Assembly (NCBI RefSeq): GCF_016920785.2 | Contig: NW_024609884.1 | Location: forward strand, 36,747,035-36,811,034 | Length of the DNA stretch: 64,000 nucleotides | Reading direction: 5' to 3' | DNA from: Ixodes scapularis | Lineage: Eukaryota > Arthropoda > Arachnida > Ixodida > Ixodidae | Shown: in pieces, positions 19,988 to 30,200 of the stretch | Numbering within the stretch: the first letter of the stretch is position 1 | How the letters are laid out: each line of letters starts with the position of its first letter | The notes under the pieces: generated by a model | Databases searched by the model: none | Told to the model about the DNA's origin: nothing | What the model saw: the letters and a program-made list of their open reading frames with translations, nothing else | Translations under genes and position numbers: made by a program

Positions 19988-21044
19988 AGTTATATATACA
20001 TAACTAGGAGGTATTTTATTTAGCAGTGTAATTTTGGTCTCTATAAATCTGCCTGTACCTGGTTTAATCTCCAATGCATGGCTTGGCGTTTTCTGTTTTA
20101 GCCAAAAACAAAATGTTAAAGTATGCCGAATTGATGTATTAAAACTGATGTGGAAACATTGTCTTATAGCGCTATGGTACACCTCACTAGCTGGTGGCTT
20201 TTGGGGGGTAGAGAGGGAAGATTTTTTTTATCCTGTGGCCAGTGACTTTGTGACACTTTCTGATCAAGATGCGTATTGTTTGAGCTTTGTAAATTATCGT
20301 GCCACATATTCTTGGTTAGCAAATAATCATGACGCACGTTTTCCCAAATATCTTTGTTTCCTGTAGTGTGTTGTAGATGTTTTATTCCTTAGTAATAATT
20401 TATTTTTGTAAATATTAATCGCTATCTTACGAAGTATGTTACTCCGGAACTGATTCATCTGTACATAATTGAGCTGAAAATAAATTGTGCTTGAATCACT
20501 TCCTGTTTTACCTATAATATTCCATAAGCCAAAATTCTTCTTGGCTAATTTTAACAAATATTTTACCGCAGCAAAATATAATTTTTGTTGTATGATGTCG
20601 GTGAATATTTACTTTACAGAGTATGCAATTTCTAAGTTTAAAACTGCACTTATAGGTAGCAAATGCATGTAAATACAGTAGATATTCCAGCCAAAATGGT
20701 GACTAAAATATCAAGAGGCCGCGTTTGCACGCCCGTGAGCAAAACCGCGGAATTCGAAACCAAAACTACCCATACCGGAACCGGAAAGCTGCCATTTGAA
20801 CTTTTAATCCCGCCCGCTTGGTGCGCTGCGTGTTATCTAGGCCGCTGGGGCCAATGACAGTTTCCGCTCTTTACCTTGTGTATGTTGCTCTACACTTCAT
20901 CGACGGCTGCCAGTATGCTGAGGATCTCCACCTCTTCCGTTTACAATGGGTGCTTTTGGTGAATCGCAAGGCTGTGGATATGATTTTATTTTTTCTCTTT
21001 TGGCGTTTTCTTTTAAGAAAAGTTTTTCATCATGAACGCCTGTG
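19988..21044. other. AT-rich DNA, possible 3' untranslated region
   Basis: AT-rich, with AATAAA at about 20477 and no recognised coding sequence. The first 500 bases may be the 3' tail of the transposase remnant. Confidence 0.3.
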
Positions 21045-21052
21045 ACCCCTAC

Positions 21053-21366
21053 TAGAGTTCCTGTATAGGCTCCCTACGGGAGCCAGAGTTGCGCGTTCAT
21101 CCCCATAGCGCCGTCTTTCCCGCAGGGCATCTTGATCCCGCTCCTCACGTGACTGAATTCGGTGAATAGTGGTGCTGCGCGTTCGAGGCGCGCGGCGCGC
21201 TCAAAAGCAGGGGAACATACGCCGGGGCACGCGCAACGTCTACTTTCCTGCACAACACTTGATCCGGCTCCTCACGTGATCGGATCTCGGCGAATAGCGG
21301 CGCGGCGGCGCGTGGAAAACAGACGCGCAACTCTGGCCCCCGTAGGGAGCCTATACAGGAACTCTA
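21053..21366. mobile_element. 314-bp MITE with 8-bp target duplication (hAT-like)
   Basis: Termini TAGAGTTCCTGTATAGGCTC and its inverse extend as an inverted repeat of about 45 bp. ACCCCTAC flanks both sides exactly (21045-21052 and 21367-21374). An 8-bp duplication is characteristic of hAT transposases. Internally, a block containing GCTCCTCACGTGA and CGGNGAATAGNGG occurs twice in direct orientation (about 21138-21185 and 21261-21312). Non-coding. Confidence 0.85.
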
Positions 21367-21616
21367 ACCCCTACAGCAGCTGTTGAGCCGACATTTTCCT
21401 CCGACTGCTATAATCTCAAATGTGACTAACCTTTCACTGATGTGACGTTTTTTCAATTCAATTTCTCTTTGACTGCTCGTGTATATTTTCTTCTCATTGT
21501 AGTCTCCCTGTATCTATTGTGAAAAAAATATTAAGAAAGGAGACTACGATAAGGAAAGAGGGATATTGAAGACAAACAAACAAGACAGGCTTTCTACTTT
21601 CAACAAAACGTTTATG

Positions 21617-21897
21617 CCCGCGTCCCACTAGAGCGACAGACAGAGACAAAAGACAGCGACAAGCCCCAAACCCATGCAGCATGCTCGTGATGGTACCTTT
21701 GGCAAGCGTTTAGTCGTTCGGTGCTCGCGAAGTAAGCGCGAGCGATTGCAAGCCTGCCAAAGATACCCTCGCGTGCATGATGCTCGTGTTTGAGCATAGC
21801 CTCCGTTACTCTACAAAGCGTCTCAAATCGCGAAATACTCTGGTTTGAGGCTTGTCTTTGTCTTTTGTTTCTGTATGTCGCTCTAGTGGGACACGGG
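21617..21897. mobile_element. 281-bp fold-back MITE
   Basis: Left end CCCGCGTCCCACTAGAGCGA and right end TCGCTCTAGTGGGACACGGG are inverted repeats that continue for about 50 bp. The inner arms also pair (CTCGTGATGGTACCTTTGGC with GCCAAAGATACCCTCGCGTG), so nearly the whole element can fold. No convincing target duplication. Confidence 0.75.
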
Positions 21898-22215
21898 TAT
21901 TACTGTCTCGACTTCGCCTCCTGAAGCTCGACGGGGGCGTCCGGGAGGTTGAGAGGGAGGGGGTGGGTGTCCCTCTTTCCTTATCGTAAATTAGAAACCA
22001 ACACGCTCAACCATCTAAAAAGGAGATTAGTTTTTCGTTCTGCTGCGGTGCCTCCCTTGAGGGTTCGTTAAAAAATAAGAAAGGGGGAATGTAGTAATTC
22101 GCTTTTACTGGTTTGTTGCGTTGTCACGGGCGCCCCTATTTGAGCTATTTATAAATACAAACTCAAGCCCGAGCTCGCGCCTCTTTTGCCGATATTGTTC
22201 TTCAGTTCTGATGGC
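21898..22215 (+). mobile_element. 3' end of an LTR retrotransposon: polypurine tract and partial LTR
   Basis: AAGAAAGGGGGAA at 22077-22089 is a polypurine tract, the plus-strand primer of LTR retrotransposons; TGTAGTAATTCGC follows at once and opens an LTR-like sequence matching 16579 onward, with a TATA box (CTATTTATAAATAC near 22145), GCCCGAGCTCGCGCC and GTTCTTCAGTTCTG. Similarity stops near 22205, so the LTR is truncated. 21898-22076 is probably the end of the internal region. Confidence 0.52.
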
Positions 22216-22646
22216 AGGTCCACTTGTGAGGATGCCGCGTTTGGAACTGATCTGCATGCTCTTGGTGCCATCCCTTTGGAGTGTCTACTGTTGTCATTAG
22301 TATACCATCAAGTGATCAGACAACTCCTGGACTACACGGCCGCTATAGGCTGAAACTGTGCGCCCACGCAGTCTGTCCGGCACAAAAAAAGACGGTTGCC
22401 TTTCTCGTGCGGGGATGAGACAAATGCATAGACAAAAATCAGTCTGGGACTGGATGCGGTGGCCGAATAACAGTTGGAAAGAGCACTTCCTACCTTTTGC
22501 CGAGGTTCTGCAGCAGCGGAACTTCAATAACAGAGGGGAAGCACTTGCACGCTTGGTTCCAGGGCTGCGTGGCTGAACCTCGTGTATGCCCCCTTGACTC
22601 TACATATCGCATGCTCGGTTAACCCGTTGAACTGCTGGTGGTGCAA
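22216..22646. other. Intergenic DNA
   Basis: No gene, RNA or repeat recognised. Confidence 0.35.
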
Positions 22647-22754
22647 CAAAATGGCGGTGGGGTGCTGTACACGATCGGTATAAAAATTGTTTGAAAACAT
22701 ATGTTTTCAAACAATTTTTATACCGATCGTGTACAGCACCCCACCGCCATTTTG
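22647..22754. repeat. Perfect spacerless palindrome, 54-bp arms
   Basis: Positions 22647-22700 and 22701-22754 are exact reverse complements by base-by-base reading, with no spacer and no mismatch; the centre reads AAAACAT|ATGTTTT. It abuts a second palindrome at 22754. Confidence 0.95.
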
Positions 22755-22963
22755 AAGCATCGGCCGAGTCCACAGTTGAAGCCCGGTGCGACATCGCTGG
22801 TCGATTTGGACAGTCAAGGACACTAGTGTTCGGCAACGAACCCCAGTTTAATAGTAATATTACTATTAAACTGGGGTTCGTTGCCGAACACTAGTGTCCT
22901 TGACTGTCCAAATCGACCAGCGATGTCGCACCGGGCTTCAACTGTGGACTCGGCCGATGCTTC
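22754..22963. repeat. Perfect spacerless palindrome, 105-bp arms
   Basis: Positions 22754-22858 and 22859-22963 are exact reverse complements, centre AGTAAT|ATTACT. The outer arm starts with GAAGCATCGGCCGAG. It shares only its first base with the preceding palindrome. Confidence 0.95.
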
Positions 22964-25900
22964 TATCCACTTTGTGTCCGAGTGAACCACGATCAGTATT
23001 ATGTAAATCTCCAGCGGTACGGCAAAGTCTGTGTGAAGCCGTGTTTAGCGTTGCTTGGTCTCCGGCCAGCTGACGCGAACCCGCACCAGAAGCATCGAAG
23101 AGGACTGGGCACATGTCTTGCACCTCTTGATCTTAAATGTCTTGGTCAACACCGGGGTACCAGAACACGGCGTTTGCAAGACTTTTCAAGGCTGAGATGC
23201 CTGGATAGGTGTCATGGAGCGTATAGCCTCCTGTATACTGATAATGCTTGGATAATCATCGGTTGCCAGCTATCACCACAAGAGTGCGCCGTTTCCCATA
23301 CAAGACAGAAAATGTGAACGATGTGAACGACGTGAATGAGCCTCTTTTGTGAGCTCTTGTATTCTTGGTGCTGTTTTTGTAATTTGTCGTGCGTGGTACC
23401 TGTGTACAAGAACGTGCCGGGGTATTTCACGAGACCCCAAGCAACAGCCGGGACCATGGAAAGGGACAGAAGCTCATTTCGAGAAAACATTGAGTCCCGA
23501 ATTCTTCCTCCTGCCACTCAACAGTATTCGGTAGGCACCTTTTTGCTGCGGATATTAAGGAAGACCTGTCTGGTTCCCCTTCGTGCATCCTGCTGAGGCT
23601 TCACTTAAAGCCCAGTTTGGCTCAGACCTCCCTGGCGTCAAAGCTGGATCAGCGCATATACTCTTTCAGGTCCTCTTTCGGTGCTGCTTGACTGGCTCTC
23701 ATTGCTTTCCTGCCCTTACCTTTCTCGCGTGCCTAAAGGTATATAGTGGCGTGCACCTGACAACAGGCACAGTACGTCATTACGAAACGTAGGCCTCGGC
23801 GCACCTAGCACCTTCCCCAATGCTTAGGTGACTTCGTAGTGGTTGTATCCAAACTAATTATGCAGAAAAACCAAAGTATGTACCATCTTTCAGCGTTTTA
23901 GAACCGTTTCTCAGCATGATTGTAGTTGATCGCAATGCTCTGTTTTGTTCGTAAATGAGATGATGATGTCGGCAACATCTTCCATGATACTCATGGTGCT
24001 CGGAGTAACTTCGCAGAACACAAGGACATTCAAACTGCATACAGCTGACACTGCAGTGGAATGACCGAAATATGCGGTTGCCATTTCTGCTTGTGTACGT
24101 CGCGTGCAGTGGTGCTAATTGCGAGATATTTTCTGTCTCGGCCAGGTCAGCACAATCGGACATCAGGTCGTGCCATGTCACAGTGGCTACGTTCCAAATC
24201 TTACCCGAGTGACCTGTCTCCTACGTCAGTGGGTAATACCGTGTGACATCGCGAGTAAACGATCCGCAACTCGATTTTGGAACGGCCGGTTAAATAACCT
24301 GGATACTACGTGGATTGACTTCTTCTTGGGCTACGGCAAAAACAGAACATAGCAGTGACGACGCGGGTTTTTGTGAGGTGTCTCCACCTGCTCCTTTTGC
24401 CCACTTTCCTTTTGGGCTGTATATTGAAATCAAAATTACTTACTCCTTTGAGTTAGACCATCAAAATTATTTATTTTCATTAATCAGCGCGATCGCTGTA
24501 AGTCTAGTCCAGATGCCCGAAACAAATATGTTCCCCGCATAGTGATTTGTACCAATTACGTTTTGCAAAAATTGCTTGCACACGGTGTAGCGGTAGAGCA
24601 CATGGGGCTTTCTCAGCAGTGATATGTAACTTACGTACGCTTTGACGCGAATTCGCTTAGAAAATCACGGGGCGTGCTTCTTGACTGATCAGACATACAT
24701 AAAATCTTCGATGCCTTCACTGCTTTGCAAGCATTATCCCCTCATTTCACACACTCTAGAAGAAAAAAATTCCACATCATCGTCTGTGTTTGAACATTTT
24801 CATCCTTTAACGTAAGAATACGGAGTTCCCCCCAATGCTGAGGATGCGTAGAAGCTCTTGTTTTCGCTCGCACTCTGATAATAACAACGGGTATACTTTC
24901 CAGGGGAGGGTGCATGGTTTGGACATGATGCAGTCAATTCCTGCGTTAAAAACAGCGAATCGCAATAGCCACACATAAATGGCTGTACCTCATTCTTTGT
25001 CATTTCGAACGTCCGGCACAAAGCCAAAGGAGCAAGCGAGCTTTGACGGCTGTCGGCGCAGAAAGCAGACGATGACCAGACGGCGAACAGATCAGGTGAT
25101 ATATTTACTCGATTTGATCCGACGTTACCCAACGATCGGAAAGGGTAGTGTGTCTATATCAGCATCTACTTATCTATTTAGTGCCTTTTTACAGAGTTGT
25201 ATCGCCAGATGAGACTTGAGCACTTGTAGGTGTTTGATGAGTGGCGTCACCAATCACCATGAACCCCGAACCGTGGGTTCATACCGCCTCGCATTCCTGG
25301 CTGTGCGAGGTGTGCTCGTGTCTGATGAAAAGGGGATCCTGGCGGTTGAGCCAAGCCCAAGCAAGGTTTCTTTCAAGAGCCCCCCGGATTAGGCAACACA
25401 CCACCCCGGCCCGCTCTCCTCACAGACATGTGTCCTGCGTTAGATCGCAAAGGACGATTCGGTCGGTCGCTTTTCTTCACCTCTCCCTTCTTCTAACGTT
25501 TTACTCCCATCCCTCTTCCTAATCTCTTATGTTCAAGATATAGTAGAATTGTTTGAAATTGAAGAGGAATTATGATTGAAAACCACCAGGTTGTGACATG
25601 GTGACACCAAATAGTTTACTATAAAAGTTTACCATTGTCTTGGCGCGAAAAGACTAGATGCACAGCAGCCCCAGGGTTTGTTTCTTTGAATTTGAACGAT
25701 AGATCGCAAGAATAGATGACTGTTGCCTTCTATGGTTGCGGACACTTTGAGCACTAGTCGAGTCAGCTGTCTCTACTCTCTCGGAAAACCCGGTTTCTCG
25801 GTGTGCCCGCGGCAACCCTTTCCCTTGGCACGGCATGACTGCTCACAGTGTGGACGGTGCGATCCTCATGCATTCTCAAAGGTGCGTGGCGTTTACACCG

Positions 25901-26166
25901 CTGGGGATGCATTTCGCACCGTGGATGCGCTGGCGCAAATGAATGAAGAAGAACGTATTTTCTCTGGTAAAGTATCTGGTGACACCGCCAACTGGCACGC
26001 TGGAGGCCAGATCAGCAATGGCCGTGGTGAGAGTACGGCTGTGTATGTACGCGCCAGTGTTCGGTATGTTGATTGTTTTTTTGTGCTGTGTTTCTATGCT
26101 GTATGTGCTGGTGTATGAGTGCGCTACCTTGGAAAGCCCTAAATAAAAAAAAGAAATTCCTCTATG

Positions 26167-26182
26167 TAGCGCCATCTAGCGG
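26167..26182 (-). promoter_or_regulatory. CTCF-like insulator motif
   Basis: On the minus strand the sequence is CCGCTAGATGGCGCTA, which fits the CTCF consensus CCRSYAGRKGGCRS at every position. CTCF is the zinc-finger chromatin-architecture protein conserved in bilaterians. One motif does not show occupancy. Confidence 0.5.
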
Positions 26183-27095
26183 TTACTACTCCACTTTCAA
26201 GGTGACGCAAGCTGCCGCCTGATTCAAGAAGCTGAGCTTTGAGCTGTCATGTATCTAATAATTAAAAAAAAAAGATATCAATCATTTCAACAATGATCAT
26301 GATAATTGTGCCACCCAGCTACCTAAATGCTCGTTCTGTGTCCAAGAGCTGCGAAGTACAGGCACACATGCGCACGAATGGATAACTCCGTCGGTAAAGA
26401 TAAGCACCAAAAAAAAAAAAAAAAGCGGTAATGTTGGTGCGAGCTGAACGCCTCTGGTCGGTGTCGACAAAGGTGCCCAGCGATTCGTCGTCGCTTACGA
26501 CAAGCGTACGTCACGTTCAATCAAGTCAGCATGCCTGCCCCCCCTATCTTTCGCGTAACGATTTCTTTTTTGGGCGTTCTCCGCCGGGCGGTAAAAATAT
26601 AGTCAATCTAGCAAGACGACGTCGGGGGCAAGCGCGGCGATTTCAGCAGACACTGTCGTCCTTACTGGATATTCACCCCTTTTGGGGGAGTTGATACCAC
26701 GATAGCGCCATGTTATTTGGTGTCACAGTAGACTTCCGATAGTGTATTTATTTGCTCTTCAACAACGTACATCGAACGTCTGTAGAAACCTGCGCGCATT
26801 GTAGGAAGTGGTACAAATAACAAAACGATGTGAGACAAATAGAAAAGAAGAGAAAAACCGGAAGTGCACAGGAGTCCGCCGATATGGAGCGACAGCGAGC
26901 TTGTTTTCCAAGCAACATCGGTGACTATAGGTGCGGTACCGGTGTTTGGGGACGGATGTTTAGTATCACTGATGGTGCTTGGATGACGTGGAATAGGCAT
27001 TTGTGCGCTCTATTATCTTTTACAGCCGAAAAAAAGTGCGGTTCGCTAACCCTACCAAGAAATTCGACCATCGCTAAACGGCCATTATGTTTTAT

Positions 27096-27113
27096 GGGGG
27101 GGGGGGGGGGGGG
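27096..27113 (+). repeat. G18 homopolymer
   Basis: Uninterrupted run of 18 G, followed by TAGTCAATTTCGACC. Confidence 0.9.
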
Positions 27114-27361
27114 TAGTCAATTTCGACCACCGGCTTTTTGACTACGTGTGGGGTCGTCATTTATGGGTCACTATATTTGTGGGAACTTTTTACCCCACCC
27201 CAAAGGTAGTAAGTCACAGATGACTATCTTTTTAATAATTCTTTAGCATCCTGCAAGGTGCGCAGACGCCGCGTGTATGCGGACGTCGTCCTCGACGTTG
27301 TCCTAGAGGTCGTCCACAACATTTTCTTTCGAAACTAAACAGTACACAGAGAGCTGGTCAG

Positions 27362-27545
27362 AAATTGAGTCCGCCGAAACCAGTGGCCGGGATGGTCTAA
27401 TCGGTTAAGGCGTCGCCCCGGACAGCTGAAGGTTGCAAGCTCAATCCCTGCTCCTGGCCCAATTTTTCGCCAGCTCTCTTTCCCTTTTCCTTTCCGTAAC
27501 TTTAATAAAATAAATTCAATAACCACCTTCTCCCCTCTTCGTTCG

Positions 27546-27550
<5 letters not shown>
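27362..27550 (+). mobile_element. tRNA-derived SINE, copy 1
   Basis: A tRNA-like head carries a good pol III A box (TGGTCTAATCG, 27393-27403) and a degraded B box (AGCTCAATCCC, 27438-27448). The tail contains CTTTCCCTTTTCCTTTCCGT and TTCAATAACCACC. The copy at 29672 shares both head and tail, beginning with AATTGAGTCCGCCG. It ends in an (AT)n tract at about 27548-27580. SINEs use LINE machinery for mobility. Confidence 0.8.
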
Positions 27551-27584
<34 letters not shown>

Positions 27585-27597
27585 CATGCATACATCT
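27548..27597. repeat. (AT)n microsatellite
   Basis: About 16 AT units followed by CATACATGCATACAT. Confidence 0.9.
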
Positions 27598-27628
27598 ATA
27601 GTGCTTGTGTGTGTGTGTGATTCTTTTC

Positions 27629-28270
27629 AAGCTTTACAGATTTTCTTAAAAACCGTGAAAGCTACCTACACTTAAGCAGTTTGTGCAGGTGAGCTTTACG
27701 GCCAGGGGGACACAGTATAGGGGGCTAATCGTAACGATCAGTCGACTAATTTTTAAGAAAACGTGTTAATTAGCTTTTTATTTAGTGAAAAGAGACACAT
27801 GGTTTCAATTAGAAATTTGCTGAGCGTCACCCAAAAAACATTAAATCAGTAGTTTTCAGAAAGACATTGAGCGCATGAGATGCGCCGTAGTCCACTCATG
27901 TCACCACTCGTGCTACAGGAGCAAGGGTTCCGGTGTGATAAGGCGCCCGCGCAATTTTCCCGTCTCTTATCATAGACCCGGCCTTGTACCTTATTGCACG
28001 AGTGATACCTTTAGCGCACTACTACGCTTTCCACGCGTTGAAAATATTTCTAAATATTATTGATTTAATGGTTTTGGATGACGCTCAGCAAGTTTCTAAA
28101 TGAAACCATATGTCTATTTTTATTAATTGAAGAGTTCATTAACAAACTTTACTTAAATTGCCGATTGATCGTTATGATTAGCCCCATATACTATACCCCC
28201 CAAATTCACCTGCACAAACATGATAAGTGTAGCTTTCACGGCTTTTTCTAGAAAAGTCTGTAAAGCTTAA
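27629..28270. mobile_element. Fold-back MITE, family FB-A, copy 2
   Basis: Left arm AAGCTTTACAGATTTTCTTA, CTACACTTAAGCAGTTTG, GTGCAGGTGAGCTTTACGG; right arm CCTGCACAAACATGATAAGT, GTCTGTAAAGCTT. Same arm order as 5377-6052, including CGTAACGATCAGTCG and GATGACGCTCAGCAA. Arms of about 300 bp around a centre near 27950. Confidence 0.8.
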
Positions 28271-28465
28271 AAACAAAAAAAAAACAAAAAAAAAAAATCG
28301 GCAGAGTCACCTAAGACTGCATACGTGTGCGAATACGAAAGCATTCCTACACGCAGCGCACTCCTGCAAACAGCGCGCCACGTCTTCCTTTCGCACACGG
28401 CGCTCTGGCGGTGACGTCATGCTCCCCCACTGCGCAGGCGCGGCGAATTCCGGTGGCTCCACGGC

Positions 28466-28665
28466 GACTTCCGTGACAAAGCATTGCGTTGCTGTGCATC
28501 TTTTTGTGTTTTATTTTTTTCTGAAACGCGTTCGCTTTGACCTTGAGTGCCCCCGCCGCCTTCCATGACGCAGCATCTGCGTCGCTGTGCTTTGCTTTGT
28601 GTTGTATTTCTGAGGCGCGTCGGCTTTGGCCTTCAGCGGAGCTTGCTTCATGACGTATTTTTATG
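28466..28665. repeat. Tandem duplication, about 90-bp unit
   Basis: Two diverged units share CTTCC-TGAC-AGCAT, GCGT-GCTGTGC, TTTTGTGTT, CTGA-GCGCGT and GCTTTG-CCTT; a third partial unit follows. An open frame on the minus strand exists only because the repeat keeps phase. Confidence 0.6.
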
Positions 28666-28989
28666 ACAATCTTTCGGGCACATCGCCGACGCCTCTTTGC
28701 GTAATGGGACAAGTAAGGCTTTCGTCTTAAAAACACCCTGTATATATATTATATAAAATGGTGTTTCACATAAATCGTACCAAACTTAAAAAAAAAAAAC
28801 AAGAAAAAGAACAAAAACAGAACGCTCTGCTTGACTGAAACCAACTGCAAGTTGTTAAAAAAACATATTGGGAAGGAGCAAACATTTTTTTAGTGCGCCT
28901 AGTTGATGAGGTAATTATAATTATCTATTTTTATTTATTTGTTTAAGAGCCGAGGTGTGGGGGGGGGGGTGAATTGGAAAGTTCTAGAG

Positions 28990-29092
28990 CGCATTTGTAT
29001 ATCATTTCCCTTCCCCTGACTTTGATGCATTAAATTCAATAATCGCTTTTCCCCCTTTCTTTCACAATCTTACTACGACTGCAGTTGTCAAT
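28990..29092 (+). mobile_element. tRNA-derived SINE, 3' part only
   Basis: CCCTTCCCCTGACTTTGATG, CATTAAATTCAATAATCGC and CTTTCTTTCACAATCTTAC match the tail of the SINE at 29672-29870. The tRNA head is missing, as expected for a 5'-truncated copy. Confidence 0.6.
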
Positions 29093-29243
29093 TTTACCTC
29101 ACTTCCCATATATATATGGTGCAGCCTGTCCCCATGGGGAGGAGTGGTTCCTTAAACACCTTGGAAGACGGGCCCTTTAAGACATTTGCGAGCTGAAATG
29201 ACGTACGCATATTGAGGGCGCAGGGGAGCTGGTGAATATTAGG

Positions 29244-29375
29244 CAACATAATAAAATCGGAGACATGGGCAAAAAAAAAAAGTGCGTACACAAACACCGT
29301 CTCGGTTATTGGTATACCCCGAGACGGTGTTGAGTACGTTCTTTTTCTTCCCGTTTCTCCGGTTTTATTATGTTT
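29244..29375. repeat. Imperfect hairpin, about 60-bp arms
   Basis: CAACATAATAAAATCGGAGA pairs with TCTCCGGTTTTATTATGTTT, and ACACCGTCTCGG with CCGAGACGGTGT around a short loop (TTATTGGTATACC). Probably a decayed MITE. Confidence 0.65.
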
Positions 29376-29421
29376 CCTGAAATGGCATGCTACGTCACTG
29401 CCGCAACTCTGGACTATTCTT

Positions 29422-29606
29422 CGTTTCACGATAACTTGGCGCACTGCTACCCCCGCGACCTAATAAGGGCGTCTGAGCAAGGTACGTGACAACACTTCAT
29501 GTTCGACAAAAACGCTCCCGTGACGTCGTGTCACGTGCGTCGCTCCGAGGCTCTTATTAGATTGCGGGGTCGCAGCATCTACAGAGCACCAAGTTATCGT
29601 GAAACG
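29422..29606. mobile_element. 185-bp MITE with 18-bp perfect terminal inverted repeats
   Basis: CGTTTCACGATAACTTGG at 29422-29439 is exactly inverted at 29589-29606. Inner blocks (CGCGACCTAATAAG with TTATTAGATTGCGGGGTCGC) also pair. Non-coding. Confidence 0.75.
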
Positions 29607-29671
29607 GAGTATGGCATGGCCCTTAATCCAGCAAGTGGCTGGAGTCTATCCATCTAGAATAGAGAGGCCAA

Positions 29672-29870
29672 CAATTGAGTCCGCCGCAACCGGTGACCCG
29701 AGTGGTCTAATCGGTTGAGGCGTCGCTGTGTATAGGCTAGGGTTGTGGGTTCGATCCCCGCTCCCATTGCTTCACCAGTTCTCCTTCCCTTTTCCTTCCC
29801 GTGACGTTAATGCATTAAATTCTATAATCACTCTCGCCCCTCATCGTTTCACGATATTACTACCCCGGCT
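29672..29870 (+). mobile_element. tRNA-derived SINE, copy 2
   Basis: Starts CAATTGAGTCCGCCG. The A box TGGTCTAATCG (29703-29713) and the B box GGTTCGATCCC (29748-29758) both match the pol III consensus, so the internal promoter looks intact. The stretch GACCCGAGTGGTCTAATCGG resembles a Ser/Leu-type tRNA 5' half. The tail matches copy 1 (CCTTCCCTTTTCCTTCCCGT, ATTAAATTCTATAATCAC). Confidence 0.83.
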
Positions 29871-29999
29871 CTTTGCAATAAGTAGCAGTGGCGAAATGCA
29901 ATGATTATCTAATCATCCGTGTTTTGCCACTGCTATAGCTTTGCGCCCGCTGCACAAGGTGTGATTTCGGTGCGTCCCCGAGTTTCAAGTCTTCGTAAA

Positions 30000-30200
30000 C
30001 TTGACTGATATAGTGGCTTTCGATTATGCTCACCGTGTTTCTATGTGAAAACATGTAATTATTTTACTAATTAAAAAGTTAATTAAGAAATTTTAGTGAA
30101 TTATTTGATTTATTGCGAAGATTAGCCACCCGTATGATGTCCCCTGGCCGTATAGCTCACCTGCCCAAACTGCATTAGCGCATCATTTACGGATTTTTTT
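30000..30200. mobile_element. Fold-back MITE family FB-A, single-arm copy
   Basis: ACTAATTAAAAAGTTAATTA, GGCCGTATAGCTCACCTGCC, CAAACTGCATTAGCGCATCA correspond to one arm of the elements at 5377 and 27629. The opposite arm is not present. Confidence 0.62.

Larger units (their letters stand above)
22964..27359. other. Intergenic DNA, no gene recognised
   Basis: Open frames of 60-130 residues occur on both strands but show no family motif. One of them (25723-26118) was considered and set aside. Structural points are a CTCF-like motif at 26167-26182, an A17 run near 26408 and a G18 run at 27096-27113. Confidence 0.35.

Noticed and set aside
22964..24350. Several frames on both strands, one with a His/Cys-rich stretch near 23960
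   Set aside because: Cys/His spacing fits no zinc-finger class and adjacent frames do not connect; no family recognised.
25723..26118. 131-codon open frame with a Cys-rich start
   Set aside because: No recognisable motif, no splice sites, and the frame ends in a Val/Cys-rich low-complexity tail; likely chance.
25601..26726. Possible 1.1-kb DNA element with 13-bp inverted ends (GTGACACCAAATA)
   Set aside because: One 13-bp inverted match at this distance is expected about once by chance in a window of this size; similarity does not extend inward and there is no target duplication.
27362..27460. Possible functional tRNA gene
   Set aside because: The B box is degraded, the acceptor stem does not pair, and the same unit recurs with a common tail at 29672, so it is a SINE.
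28347..28736. 129-codon basic frame on the minus strand
   Set aside because: Explained by the 90-bp tandem repeat that keeps phase.
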